A stretch of 64,000 nucleotides of DNA, from the NCBI GenBank assembly GCA_964571855.1, contig CAZNDO010000016.1, forward strand, positions 1-64,000. Direction: 5' to 3'. Positions within the stretch are counted from its first letter, which is position 1, and every line of letters begins with the position of its first letter. Source of the DNA: CAYYFX01 sp964571855. GTDB lineage: Bacteria > ARS69. Positions 52,650 to 62,712 of this stretch are shown one piece after another. The translations under genes were made by a program, and so were the position numbers. The notes under the pieces were generated by a model. It was not told where the DNA came from. It saw only the letters and a program-made list of their open reading frames with translations, and did no database searches.

Positions 52650-52689
52650 GTCAAGGTTCCTTGACCACCCCCCGCGCCGACGATAGCTT
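52650..52689 (+). promoter_or_regulatory. Promoter with overlapping palindrome upstream of the ECF sigma gene
   Basis: TTGACC (52661-52666) and TAGCTT (52684-52689) are 17 bases apart and would start transcription near 52696. The -35 lies inside GTCAAGGTTCCTTGAC (52650-52665), a palindrome with 7-base arms, the size of a dimeric repressor site. An autoregulatory promoter recognised by the sigma factor itself is another possibility. Confidence 0.55.
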
Positions 52690-52759
52690 GTCGGTCCCGG
52701 CGCCCGACCCCCCGGATCCCGAATCCCCGGCGCCGGCTCCCTCATCCCACGAGCAGCCG

Positions 52760-53392
52760 ATGAGCCCGGACGACAGCCCCGCCGATCGCGACGCGGCGCT
52801 CGTCCGGCGCGCGCGGGACGGGGACGAGGCGGCCTTCGCGGAGCTCGTCGAGCGGCACCAGGGACGCGTGTACCAGCATGCGTCCCGGCTGATGGGCAAT
52901 GCCCAGGACGCGGAGGAGGTCCTGCAGGACACGTTCGTGCAGGTCTTCCGGAACCTGGACCGCTTCGAGGAGCGGTCCAAGTTCTCCACCTGGGTGTACC
53001 GCATCGCCACGAACGAGGCGCTCATGCGGCTGCGCCGCGTGAGCCGCCAGCGCGAGGTGGCGCTCGAGGACCTTCCGGCGGCTGCCGTCGATCGCGCCAG
53101 CGAGGAGCTGCGCGCGTTCGCCCGGTCGCCGCTGGATCACGTGATGGACCGGGAGGTCCGCGAGGCGTTGCAGCGCGCGCTGTCGGAGCTGCCGGAGGAG
53201 TACCGGGTGGTGTTCGTGCTGCGCGACGTGGACGAGTTGACCAACGCGGAGGCGGCCGAGATCCTCGGACTGACCGTCGCCGCGGTGAAGTCGCGGCTGC
53301 ACCGGGCGCGTCTCTTCCTGCGGGACCGGATCGCCGGATTCGTCGGCGGACGGCAGGGACGCGCCGCGGTGGAGGAGGAGCCCACCGGATGA
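52760..53392 (+). CDS. ECF-type RNA polymerase sigma factor
   Basis: A 210-residue group 4 sigma factor. Region 2 is complete (AFAELVERHQGRVYQHASRLMGNAQDAEEVLQDTFVQVFRNLDRFEERSKFSTWVYRIATNEALMRLRR), and region 4 is present (LQRALSELPEEYRVVFVLRDVDELTNAEAAEILGLTVAAVKSRLHRARLFLRD). An acidic/hydrophobic linker of about 45 residues joins them, and a C-terminal tail of 15 residues follows. It is followed with a four-base overlap by a small anti-sigma factor and then by thioredoxin, which suggests a redox- or envelope-stress regulon. Confidence 0.96.
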   Translation: MSPDDSPADRDAALVRRARDGDEAAFAELVERHQGRVYQHASRLMGNAQDAEEVLQDTFVQVFRNLDRFEERSKFSTWVYRIATNEALMRLRRVSRQREVALEDLPAAAVDRASEELRAFARSPLDHVMDREVREALQRALSELPEEYRVVFVLRDVDELTNAEAAEILGLTVAAVKSRLHRARLFLRDRIAGFVGGRQGRAAVEEEPTG

Positions 53393-53664
53393 GCGATCCC
53401 TGCGGAGGGCACGAGGAGTGCCGGCGGCTCCGGGAGCTCCTCTCGGACTACGTGGACCAGGATCTCCGCGAGGCGATCCTGAAGGAGCTGGACCGGCACC
53501 TGGAGATGTGTCCGGATTGCCACGTGCAGGTGGACAGCGTGCGCCAGGTGATCCGCCTGTACCGGGAATCGTCGCAGGAGGCCATCCCCTACGACGTGCG
53601 CATCCGGCTGTTGGACGTGATCCGCCGCGCGCGATGCGGCGGGGACGAGAGCGGAACGGACTGA
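53389..53664 (+). CDS. Zinc-finger anti-sigma factor (zf-HC2 type)
   Basis: The 91-residue protein starts at ATG 53389 overlapping the sigma stop (ATGA). It has HxxxCxxC (HLEMCPDC, about 37-44) preceded by the helix LRELLSDYVDQDL, the anti-sigma zinc-binding pattern, and an N-terminal HEECRRL. It has no membrane segment, so it is a soluble anti-sigma factor. Its Cys residues could sense oxidation and release the sigma factor, as in RsrA-type proteins. Thioredoxin, encoded 55 bases downstream, could reduce it. Confidence 0.9.
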   Translation: MSDPCGGHEECRRLRELLSDYVDQDLREAILKELDRHLEMCPDCHVQVDSVRQVIRLYRESSQEAIPYDVRIRLLDVIRRARCGGDESGTD

Positions 53665-53718
53665 ACCGTCAATGCGTTCCCGGGAAGGGCCGGGGCGACG
53701 AACGCGAAGGGAGAACCG

Positions 53719-54042
53719 ATGAGCAACGCGATGGCCGTCACCGATGCGAACTTCGAGCAGGAGGTGCTGGGGGGGAAGGTCCCGGTGGTCGTTGACTTCT
53801 GGGCGGAGTGGTGCGGCCCGTGCCGCCTCATCGGCCCGCTCCTCGACGAGCTCGCCGGCGAGTACTCCGGCCGCGTCAAGGTGACGAAGCTCAACGTGGA
53901 CGAGAACCCGTCCACGTCGATGAAGTACGGCGTGCGCTCCATCCCCACGCTCCTGTTCTTCAAGGACGGGGAGGTCGTCGACCGGCTGATCGGCGCGGTG
54001 CCGAAGGCGGAGCTGAAGAAGAAGTTCGAGGCGGCGCTGTAG
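53719..54042 (+). CDS. trxA: Thioredoxin
   Basis: The 107-residue protein has all thioredoxin landmarks: WAEWCGPCRLIGP with C32 and C35, DENPSTSMKYGVRSIPTLLFFKDGE including the cis-Pro, and GAVPKAELKKKF at the end. It reduces disulfides in the cytoplasm with NADPH via thioredoxin reductase. GAAGGGAG seven bases upstream of ATG 53719 gives strong initiation. It lies in the sigma/anti-sigma unit and is followed by a strong terminator, so these three genes are probably one transcript. Confidence 0.98.
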   Translation: MSNAMAVTDANFEQEVLGGKVPVVVDFWAEWCGPCRLIGPLLDELAGEYSGRVKVTKLNVDENPSTSMKYGVRSIPTLLFFKDGEVVDRLIGAVPKAELKKKFEAAL

Positions 54043-54064
54043 CGCCGTCCGTCGGGCGCGGAAC

Positions 54065-54103
54065 CACGGGAGGAGGGGGCCGAACCGGCTCCCTCCTCCC
54101 GTG
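54065..54103 (+). terminator. Intrinsic terminator after trxA
   Basis: A 17-bp stem with one G-U pair runs from CACGGGAGG to CCTCCCGTG around a five-base loop GAACC. It starts 22 bases after the trxA stop. TTAT follows. Confidence 0.85.
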
Positions 54104-54146
54104 TTATGGTGACCGGCACTCGTCACCCTCCAGGAGAGAGCGCGCG

Positions 54147-56330
54147 ATGATCCGCCTTCCCCGCATGCTGCCGCGCGTCCCCGCGACGCTGGCGGCGCTT
54201 TGCCTCGCCGTCCCGGGCCTGGCCGTCCCCGCGCCCGCGCACGCGGACGGTCTCGTGCGTGCCCGCGTCGTGGTCGACGCCACCGATCCGGCTGCCGTCA
54301 AGGTCCGCCAGGAACTGCAATGGAACGCCGAGGGCGGCACGCCCCGCACGGAGCTGGCGTTCCACCTGGCGCCCGGCGTCGAGGTCACGGCCGCGCAGTC
54401 CGAGGGGACCGCCCTCCGGTTCCGCGGCGAAGCGGCCGCGGGCGGCGCCACCAAGCGCTGGGTCGTGAACCTGGCCGTTCCCCTGGCGCCGGGCGCCTCG
54501 CGGCCCCTGGTCGTGGAGACGCGCGTGCCCGCCGACGGCACGCCGGGCATGTACTGCGGCGCGAAGGGCGGGTACCTGCTGCCGGGCTCCGGCTGGTTCG
54601 CCTCGCTGGGCCCGGACGTCCTGGAGATCCCGCCGCACGTGACGGAGTTCGTCCTGCCCGCGGGCTGGGACGGGATCGCGTGCGGAACGCGCGCCGCCGG
54701 CGACGCGAAGTGGACCGCCACGCCGGGCCGCCCGTACGCCGTGTGGGGGGCGTACCGGAGCGTGGAGGCGTCGGCCGGCAAGCAGTCGTTCGTCGTGTGG
54801 CGGCGCGAAGGGAGCGGGGAGGCCCCGCGCCTCGCGCGGATCGCCGAGCTGATCGATGCGGTCGGCATCGCGGTCGGGGACGCGCCGGGCTCCGGCGCGT
54901 GGAAACTCGTCGACGTCGGACGCGGCGTCGCCGCCGGCGGGCAGCGCACGCTGTTCTGGGACGAGCGCGCCGTCGCGGCGGCGAGCGGGGACGACGTCCT
55001 CGGCGTCGAGCGCGACCTCGCGTCCGGCATCGGCATCGCGCACTGGCAGGAGGCGCTGCGGTTCACGGGGGAGCAGTCCGCGTTCCTGGGCGGCGGATTG
55101 TCGCGCTACCTCGGGGATGCCGCGCTCGTGGCCCTGGACTCCTCGGGCGACGAGGCGTGGCGCGTGGACGCGCGCATCATCGGCCCGCGCCGCGCGGCGT
55201 TCCTCGCCGGGCTCGCGAAGGACCGCGCGCTCGCGGGCCTGTCGCCCTTCGCGGCGGACGCGCCGCGGGTCCTGGACACGCGCGGCGCCCTCGTGGCGCA
55301 CATGTTCGCCGAGGCATGCCCCACGCGGCCGCTCTGGCTGCGGGTCCTGTACGGGCAGCGACGGGACCGCCAGGGCGGGACGCTCACGATCACGGAGTTC
55401 CTCGCCGCGCTGGACGAGAGGTTCCGCAACCAGCACCGTTTCCTCGCGCCGTACCTTGCCGGCACGGACCTTCCGGACTACGTCCTGGCGGGCCACGAAG
55501 CTTCGGACTTCGGGTCCGGGGATCGCCTGAAGATCGACGTGGCGAACCGGGGCACCGCGACCGGCTGGGCGGAGGTGGCCACGTACACCGTGGATGGCCG
55601 GATGCTGCGCAGCACGCGTCTCCTCGTGGGCCCGGGCGAGACGCGGAGCGTGCTCATGGGGGATGCATCACGGATCGGCCGGATCCGGTTGGAGCCCCGC
55701 GGCACCGCCCTGCAGTCCGCGGTGGGGAGCGAGGACGTGTCGCTCACGCCCTCCGCGGGCGCCACCGCCGAGTCGCACGTGCCCGCATTCCCGTTCGCGC
55801 CGGAAGGGTCCGGGATGCGGAAGGTGGAGAACCTCACGCTCGCCCTCGACGGCATCGAGATCCGGGGCTTCTCCGGGCTGCTCCAGTCCTGGGAGACGCA
55901 CCACGGCCCCAGCGGCGCCGTGCTCCTGGGCAAGGCCACCGTGGAGGTCCATCCCGGCGGGCCCTTCGCGGAGGCGTTCCGCGCGAAGATGGGCCGCGAG
56001 ACGCTCACGTTCAGCGCGGAGGATCTCTTCCTCCGCTTCCCCGTCGCGGCCTGGGAGAAGATCCGGCCCGCGCTCGGGGCGGCCGAACCCGAGCCGCTGC
56101 CGGCCGCCGTCGCCGGTCGCCGGCAGTTCGTGTACGAGCACAGCTTTCCCACGCGCTTCGCGGAGGGCGCGCTCGCGCAGGTGCCGCCGCCGGGCGGCGC
56201 GCTCGTGGTGTTCGGACTCGGAGGGGAGGAGTGGCGCGGCTACTCGCGCGAGCCGTTGCCGAACGGCAAGGTCGTCGTGCGGCTTTGGGACCACCTGCGC
56301 GGCACTCCCATCTGGGAGGCCACGCTCTGA
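54147..56330 (+). CDS. Exported protein with a degenerate M1-type peptidase fold
   Basis: The 727-residue protein has a signal peptide (to about residue 33). The first half reads like the N-terminal saddle of M1 aminopeptidases (ARVVVDATDPAAVKVRQELQWNAEGG, LAFHLAPGVEVTAAQSEG). In the catalytic region the HExxH is absent: SGIGIAHWQEALRF stands where HExxH would lie, and GLSRYLGDAALVAL replaces the NEG...Y segment. The enzyme is therefore probably inactive. The remaining 350 residues include two beta-sandwich domains. A periplasmic or surface binding protein is likely. It is followed 11 bases later by a TlpA-like lipoprotein gene and then a two-component system. Confidence 0.75.
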   Translation: MIRLPRMLPRVPATLAALCLAVPGLAVPAPAHADGLVRARVVVDATDPAAVKVRQELQWNAEGGTPRTELAFHLAPGVEVTAAQSEGTALRFRGEAAAGGATKRWVVNLAVPLAPGASRPLVVETRVPADGTPGMYCGAKGGYLLPGSGWFASLGPDVLEIPPHVTEFVLPAGWDGIACGTRAAGDAKWTATPGRPYAVWGAYRSVEASAGKQSFVVWRREGSGEAPRLARIAELIDAVGIAVGDAPGSGAWKLVDVGRGVAAGGQRTLFWDERAVAAASGDDVLGVERDLASGIGIAHWQEALRFTGEQSAFLGGGLSRYLGDAALVALDSSGDEAWRVDARIIGPRRAAFLAGLAKDRALAGLSPFAADAPRVLDTRGALVAHMFAEACPTRPLWLRVLYGQRRDRQGGTLTITEFLAALDERFRNQHRFLAPYLAGTDLPDYVLAGHEASDFGSGDRLKIDVANRGTATGWAEVATYTVDGRMLRSTRLLVGPGETRSVLMGDASRIGRIRLEPRGTALQSAVGSEDVSLTPSAGATAESHVPAFPFAPEGSGMRKVENLTLALDGIEIRGFSGLLQSWETHHGPSGAVLLGKATVEVHPGGPFAEAFRAKMGRETLTFSAEDLFLRFPVAAWEKIRPALGAAEPEPLPAAVAGRRQFVYEHSFPTRFAEGALAQVPPPGGALVVFGLGGEEWRGYSREPLPNGKVVVRLWDHLRGTPIWEATL

Positions 56331-56341
56331 GCCGACCGCGC

Positions 56342-57016
56342 GTGCCCGCGCGGGATCGCGCGCGGGCCGCGCGTCGCGGCGCGGCCGCGCGGACGGGGGC
56401 CTTCCTTCCCGCCGCGATCCTCGCCGCCGTCTCCCTCGGGACCGGCTGCGGCGCCCCGGCGTCCTATCCGGGCGATCTCGTCCCCGCATCCCTGGCGCCG
56501 GCGGCGCCCGCCGATGCCGCGCCCGACGCCCCGGTCGTCCTGCAGGCCGCGGACGTGGAGCGCCTCCCCTCCGGCCTCGCCCTCATCCGCGCGGACCGCG
56601 CCCGCGCGGCGCCGGCGTTCTCCCTGGCCGACGAGTCCGGAGTCGTGCACACGCCGGAGAGCCTCCGCGGCCGCGTGGTGCGGCTGGAGATGTGGGCGAC
56701 GTGGTGCGCCACCTGCCGCGCGGACTTCCCGCACCTGCAGCGCCAGCACGAGACGTGGGCGGAGCGCGGGGTCGTCGTGCTCGGCGTGTGCCGCGAGTCG
56801 AAGCGCGAGGACTTCGAGCAGGCGGTGCGGAAGGAGTGGCGCACGTTTCCGGTGGTGGACGCGAATGACGCGCGCGACTTCCCGTTCCCGGTGGGGGCGT
56901 TCCCCACCAGCGTCGTGCTGGACGCGGAGGGACGCGTGCGCGCGTTCTGGCAGGGGTGGCGCCCGCCCGAGGTCGTGGAGGAGGTTCTCGCGCGGCTCGT
57001 GGACGAGGCGTCGTGA
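56342..57016 (+). CDS. TlpA-like thioredoxin-fold lipoprotein
   Basis: GTG 56342 begins a 224-residue product, 11 bases after the preceding gene. An Arg-rich start and hydrophobic helix end in lipobox LGTGC (C36). After an Ala/Pro linker comes a thioredoxin fold with MWATWCATCRADFPHLQRQH (C122 and C125), GVCRESKREDFEQAVRKEW and the cis-Pro loop GAFPTSVVLDAEG. The active-site pair CATC is less common than CGPC or CEPC, so its redox potential may differ. It probably reduces or transfers disulfides in the periplasm; the partner could be the adjacent degenerate peptidase. The stop overlaps the kinase start (GTGA). Confidence 0.88.
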   Translation: MPARDRARAARRGAAARTGAFLPAAILAAVSLGTGCGAPASYPGDLVPASLAPAAPADAAPDAPVVLQAADVERLPSGLALIRADRARAAPAFSLADESGVVHTPESLRGRVVRLEMWATWCATCRADFPHLQRQHETWAERGVVVLGVCRESKREDFEQAVRKEWRTFPVVDANDARDFPFPVGAFPTSVVLDAEGRVRAFWQGWRPPEVVEEVLARLVDEAS

Positions 57017-58334
57017 GCGCCCCGGCGTCCCCGGGACGGCGCGGCCGCGGCGCGCTCCTGTTCGCCTTCCTGGCGATCACCGTGGCCGTGATCAACCTGG
57101 CCGGCTGGTTCGTGGTGGACCGCGTCTCCAGGGCCTTGGAGGCCGAGACCGCCCTTCGGCTCGTGGCGGTCGCGTCCGCGGCGATCGGGGAGGCCACCGA
57201 GGAGCTCCTGCTCCGCCCCGAAGTGGCCGGCGACGCCTTCGTCACGGCCACGCTCCGCGGCGCCGCCGCCCGCAACGACCTGGATGACGTGCTGCTGTAC
57301 GACGCGTCGGGCGCGCTGCTGTTCGACCTGGAAGGCGCGGACCTCGGTCCCGCGAACCCCTACGCCGCGGTGCACGCGCCGTCCTTCGCCGCCGCCGCCG
57401 CGGGCTCGGCCGCGGCGTCGCCGGCTCGCGACGTCTCCGGACTCGCGTTCCGCTCCGCGTACGCGCCCGTGCACGACGCGGACGGCACCGTCGGGGCCGT
57501 GCTCGGCGTGGCCGCGGGCGGCGGGTTCCTCGCCCGGCTGCCCGCGCTGCGGCGCACGCTGTGGCTCGTGTCCGCCGGCTCGGCCGCGCTCGTGGCCGCG
57601 CTGGGCGCCCTGCTCTTCGGGATGGACCGCCGGCTCGCGGCCACGGAACGCGCGCTCGCGCGCTCGGAGACGCTGGGCGCGATGGGGATGATGGCGGCCG
57701 GCGTGGCGCACGAGGTCCGCAACCCGCTCGCGATCATCGCGGGCACGGCGGAGCGGCTGCGCAAGAGGTACGGCGCCGGCGCGGACGATCCCCTGTTCGG
57801 GTTCATTCCCGAGGAGGTGGACCGCCTGAACACCATCCTCGAGGGCTACCTGCGCTTCGCCCGCGACGAGCCGCTGCGCCTCGCGGACGTGGATCTGGCG
57901 CGCGTGGTGGACCGCTCGCTCGAGCTCGTGGCGCAGGAGTGGGCGCCGCGCGGCGTCGCCTTCGAGCGCCGCGGCGCCGCCGGCCCGCTCGCCGTGTCCG
58001 GCGACCCGCAGCGTCTCATGCAGGTCCTGCTGAACGTGCTGATCAACGCGGCCCAGGCCATGCCCGGCGGCGGCGCCGTGGGGGTGGAGTTGGCCCGCGA
58101 GGGCGCCGCCGTCCTCGTGTGCGTGACGGACGCGGGGACCGGCTTCGACCCGCGCGCGCTGGCCGGCGCGTTCCAGCCCTTCTTCACCACGAAGGAGCAC
58201 GGGTCGGGACTGGGACTGGCCATGGCGAAGCGGATCATGGAAGGTCATGGCGGGTCGATCGAGGTGGCGAACCGGCCCGAGGGCGGCGCGCGCGTGACGC
58301 TGCGCCTGCCGGCCCGCGCGCAGGGAGGGGAGTG

Positions 58335-58335
<1 letters not shown>
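57013..58335 (+). CDS. Sensor histidine kinase
   Basis: GTG 57013 overlaps the preceding stop. The 440-residue protein has helices at about 13-35 and 188-212 enclosing a 150-residue periplasmic sensor domain (LDDVLLYDASGALLFDLEGADL) resembling a Cache-type domain. The kinase core contains MAAGVAHEVRNPLA with H233, NILINAAQAMPGG (N box), DAGTGFDP (G1) and EHGSGLGLAMAKRIMEGHGG (G2). It autophosphorylates and passes the phosphate to the regulator encoded next, with which it shares a TGATG overlap. The operon starts with the degenerate peptidase and TlpA-like lipoprotein, so it may sense periplasmic redox or protein state. Confidence 0.95.
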
Positions 58336-59729
<1,394 letters not shown>

Positions 59730-59785
59730 CGCGCCGATTCCCGGGGTGGCCCCCGGGAGCCACAGTTGTCCCGCGGGGGACACCA

Positions 59786-59806
59786 GGCCGCCGGACCCCG
59801 GCGGCC
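59786..59806 (+). terminator. Possible terminator hairpin after the response regulator gene
   Basis: GGCCGCCGG and CCGGCGGCC form a perfect 9-bp stem with loop ACC. A second small hairpin, GTCCC/GGGAC, precedes it (59768-59781). There is no U tract. Confidence 0.45.
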
Positions 59807-59929
59807 GGCCGGGAGGGAATCGTGGAACTGATGCGTTGCCAACGACTTGGGTGGTGCGCTCCCGCGCCCCGAGCCGGCACGCGGCCTGCATCCTCCGGGG
59901 GCACCACCCCCGCCGGAAGGAACCGGACC

Positions 59930-60982
59930 ATGGCCCGCATCCCGCACCCCGGCCCCCGGATCACCCTGATCTGCCTCGTGCTCGTGGCGCTCGCCGCAGG
60001 CTTCGCGCCGGCCGCGCACGCGCAGGGCGGCGGCAACCGCGTGGAGGAGGAGCTGCAGCGCACGGACGAGGTCCTCGCGCGTGCGGCCGACCTCGTGCGC
60101 GAGAGCGACTCCGCGCGCGCGCGCGACCTCCTGGAGCAGGCCTTCCGGATCCAGGCGGAGGCGCGCGGCCACTTCGGGAACGGCCGCATGCTGCAGGCCG
60201 GCCGGCTCACGCTGGAAGCGCGCGCGCTCGGCGCCCGCGCGGCCACGCTGGCGCGCGACGACGGCGCGTCGCGCACGCGGGCCGAGCGCGAGCTGGAGCG
60301 CGCGATCCGCGAGATCGGGCACGCGCGCGAACGGCTCGCGACGGGCGCGTCGCGCGAGGCTGACGCTCTGCTGGACCAGGCCGCGGGACTGGCGGAGCGC
60401 GCGCGCGGTGCGTTCGGGGAGCAGCAGTACGAGGCGTCGCTGCGGCTCGCCGTGGCATCGCAGCGGCTCGTGGCGCAGGCGCTCGTGCTGGGCGGTGCGA
60501 ACGCCGGGCGTCGGCTGGACCGGGAGCTGGAGCGGACCGACCTGCTGCTCGAGCGCGTGGGGACGATCGTGCACGAGTCCGGCGACGCGGCGGCCGGCGC
60601 GCTGCTGGAGAGCGCGCACGCCATGCAGCGTCGCGCCCACGAGGCGGCCCGGGACGGGCATCCGCGCGAGGCGATGGTGCGCACGCGCGAGGCCCGCGAC
60701 CTCGCGAACCGCGCCCGCGCGTCGCTCGGCGGGGCGGAGGACCACGCCGCGGTGGAGGCGGCGGTCGCGGCCACGGACGCGGCGCTCGCCCGCGCGGCCG
60801 ATCTGGTGCGCGCCTCCGACAGCCGGGCGGCCGCGACGCTGCTGGAGCGGGCGCAGGACCACCAGTCCCGCGCGCACGCCGCGCTGGACGCGGGCGACCT
60901 CCGGCGGGCCATGGCCCAGACGCGGGTGGCGCGGAACCTCGCGCTGCGCGCGCTGCAGCTGGTGGACCGCGGGGAGTCCTGA
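59930..60982 (+). CDS. Exported all-helical protein with four internal repeats
   Basis: The 350-residue protein has a signal peptide (to about residue 31) and then four tandem repeats of about 80 residues. Each starts with a segment like VEEELQRTDEVLARAADLVRESDSARARDLLEQA, and each then has a segment like GRLTLEARALGARAATLA or AMAQTRVARNLALRALQL. Coiled-coil or TPR-like helical stacking is likely. No enzyme motif is present. GGAAGGA lies nine bases upstream of ATG 59930. It overlaps the next small gene by one base (TGATG), forming an operon with an outer-membrane barrel. A periplasmic spacer or scaffold attached to the barrel is a reasonable guess. Confidence 0.8.
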   Translation: MARIPHPGPRITLICLVLVALAAGFAPAAHAQGGGNRVEEELQRTDEVLARAADLVRESDSARARDLLEQAFRIQAEARGHFGNGRMLQAGRLTLEARALGARAATLARDDGASRTRAERELERAIREIGHARERLATGASREADALLDQAAGLAERARGAFGEQQYEASLRLAVASQRLVAQALVLGGANAGRRLDRELERTDLLLERVGTIVHESGDAAAGALLESAHAMQRRAHEAARDGHPREAMVRTREARDLANRARASLGGAEDHAAVEAAVAATDAALARAADLVRASDSRAAATLLERAQDHQSRAHAALDAGDLRRAMAQTRVARNLALRALQLVDRGES

Positions 60983-61311
60983 TGCGCGGCGCGCGGGCGG
61001 CGGCGTTCGCCTTCGTGCTGTCCCTGGCGGCGGCGGCGCGCGGCGCGGGCGCGCCGGCGGATTCCGCGGCGACGGCGCCGGCGACGGCCGCGGATCCGGT
61101 GGAGCGGCACTGCGGCGAGCTCGCGGCGGCGCTGGAGCGCCTGGCCGCGGAGCATCGCGCCGCCGCGGCCGCGGACTCCCTGCTGGTGGTGGAAGCGGAG
61201 GAGATCGCGCGCGTGGCGGACGAGATCCTCGCCGAGGGCGATGCGGTGCTCGCGCGCGACCTCCTGACCGAGGCCCTGGCGCTGCTCGCGCCGGAGCGGG
61301 CCGCCCCGTGA
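60982..61311 (+). CDS. Small exported helical protein
   Basis: The 109-residue protein has a signal peptide (MRGARAAAFAFVLSLAAAARGAGA) and a short linker, then a helix pair EELAAALERLAAEHRAAAAADSLLVVEAEEIARVADEILAEGDAVLARDLLTEALALL-like in character. That segment resembles one repeat of the preceding gene's product (DEVLARAADLV and ARDLLEQAF), so it may be a split-off repeat unit. It has one Cys. It overlaps both neighbours, by one and four bases, so it is translated with them. Confidence 0.72.
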   Translation: MRGARAAAFAFVLSLAAAARGAGAPADSAATAPATAADPVERHCGELAAALERLAAEHRAAAAADSLLVVEAEEIARVADEILAEGDAVLARDLLTEALALLAPERAAP

Positions 61312-62642
61312 GGCGGCGCACGGCGGCCCGCGTGGCCGCGCGTCGCCCCGCGAGGCCCCGCGCGCTCGCGGCGATCGCCGCCGCGTCGGTCATCCCCGCC
61401 GTCGCGCTCGCCGCCCCGCTCGAGGTCGTGCCGCGCGTGGGTGCGGACTTCGAGCACTTCGGCCAGACCTACCGGGTCACCGCGGACGCGGACACGGTCA
61501 CGCTCGTGGACGACTACGGCACCTCCGCGGGCCTTCTCCTGCGCACGCCGGGCATCGGCGCGGACCGGTTCGAGGCCGACGCCGAACTGTACGCGGGCCA
61601 CTCCACGCGCCGGGCGCGTGTGCGTGTGGAAGGGAGGGCGAAGCGCGGGGCGACGGTGTGGGACGTGCGCCAGGAGGCGGTCTACCTGGCGTTCACGGAC
61701 GGCGGCGACTACACCGTCTCCGGCGACCGTTTCGAGGAGCGGCTGACCGCGGCGTGGGAGCGGCGCATGACGGGGCCGTGGTCCGTGCGCCTGGGCGGCC
61801 GCTTCGACGGGACCTGGTACGAGACGCAGGACCCGTACAACCTCACGGCGTGGACGACCGAGCCGCGCGCGGATCTGGCGCTGGACTTCGGCGCGTTCAG
61901 CCGCGCCGGCGCCGGCTACCGCTTCGCGCGCCGGGACGTGCCGGACTCCGCGTCGCTCGGGTTCGACCGGCACACGGGCGTGCTGTCGCTCTCGTGGGCC
62001 CCGGGGGCGGATACCGTGCTGGACATCCTCGGCACGCTGGAGCGGCGGCGCTACGACGAGGGCAGCGCGCGCGAGAGCTCGCGGGAGGGGCGCACGGACC
62101 TGCGGTTCGAGTTCGGCCTGACGGACGCCGTGACGTGCCGCGTGCAGCACGAGAACGAGATCGTGCGCTACGACGAGCCGGACGAGCTGGACTTCGACTC
62201 GGACTGGGGACGCACCGGGCTGCAGCTCACGGTGCACCGCACCGCGGCGCTGGATCTCTCGATCATGCCGCTGCACGCGTTCCTGTCCGGGGCCACGTCG
62301 CCGGAGGAGGAGTACCACGAGCTGGGCGTCGAGCTGGGCGTGGACTGGCGCTTCGGGCGGCGCGGCTGGGTCTCCGTGACGAACGAGATCGGCCGTCGCG
62401 ACTACCGAGTGGACGCCCCGGCGGAGGAGCCGGACCTCGCCGCGGACGTCCTCCCGGACGACGCGAGCGCCACCGCCTCGTCCGACTACACCTACGACCG
62501 CCTCACGCTCCTCCTCGGCGCCGAGCCGTGGCCGGGCGTGGCCGCGAACCTGTTCGTGCACTGGCAGCCGGAGGATCACGCGGTGAGCCGGCACGACAAC
62601 GAGACGCGCATCGTCTCGGGGGGGCTCACGTACTCGTTCTGA
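61308..62642 (+). CDS. Outer-membrane beta-barrel protein
   Basis: GTG 61308 overlaps the small gene's stop (GTGA). The 444-residue product has an Arg-rich signal peptide (to about 35) and strands throughout (FEHFGQTYRVTADADTVTLVDDYGTSAGLLLRTPG, WSVRLGGRFDGTWYETQ, DLALDFGAFSRAGAGYRFARRD), about 16-18 in all. It ends in GGLTYSF, a terminal aromatic strand recognised by the BAM complex. Substrate or function is unknown. With the two helical periplasmic proteins it could form an envelope-spanning assembly. A bidirectional terminator follows. Confidence 0.8.
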   Translation: MRRRTAARVAARRPARPRALAAIAAASVIPAVALAAPLEVVPRVGADFEHFGQTYRVTADADTVTLVDDYGTSAGLLLRTPGIGADRFEADAELYAGHSTRRARVRVEGRAKRGATVWDVRQEAVYLAFTDGGDYTVSGDRFEERLTAAWERRMTGPWSVRLGGRFDGTWYETQDPYNLTAWTTEPRADLALDFGAFSRAGAGYRFARRDVPDSASLGFDRHTGVLSLSWAPGADTVLDILGTLERRRYDEGSARESSREGRTDLRFEFGLTDAVTCRVQHENEIVRYDEPDELDFDSDWGRTGLQLTVHRTAALDLSIMPLHAFLSGATSPEEEYHELGVELGVDWRFGRRGWVSVTNEIGRRDYRVDAPAEEPDLAADVLPDDASATASSDYTYDRLTLLLGAEPWPGVAANLFVHWQPEDHAVSRHDNETRIVSGGLTYSF

Positions 62643-62660
62643 GCGGCCCGGGGGAAACGA

Positions 62661-62690
62661 GGAGGGCGGAGCCTCGCGGCCCCGCCCTCC
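62661..62690. terminator. Bidirectional intrinsic terminator
   Basis: GGAGGGCGG pairs with CCGCCCTCC and, after one A-C mismatch, GCC pairs with GGC around loop TCGC. It sits between convergent genes ending at 62642 and 62713. Confidence 0.75.
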
Positions 62691-62712
62691 CGTGCGAATC
62701 GTTCGCCGCGTC

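Noticed and set aside
59822..59850. TGGAAC...TTGCC as a sigma-54 promoter for the envelope operon
   Set aside because: The GG to GC distance is 12 bases rather than the required 10.
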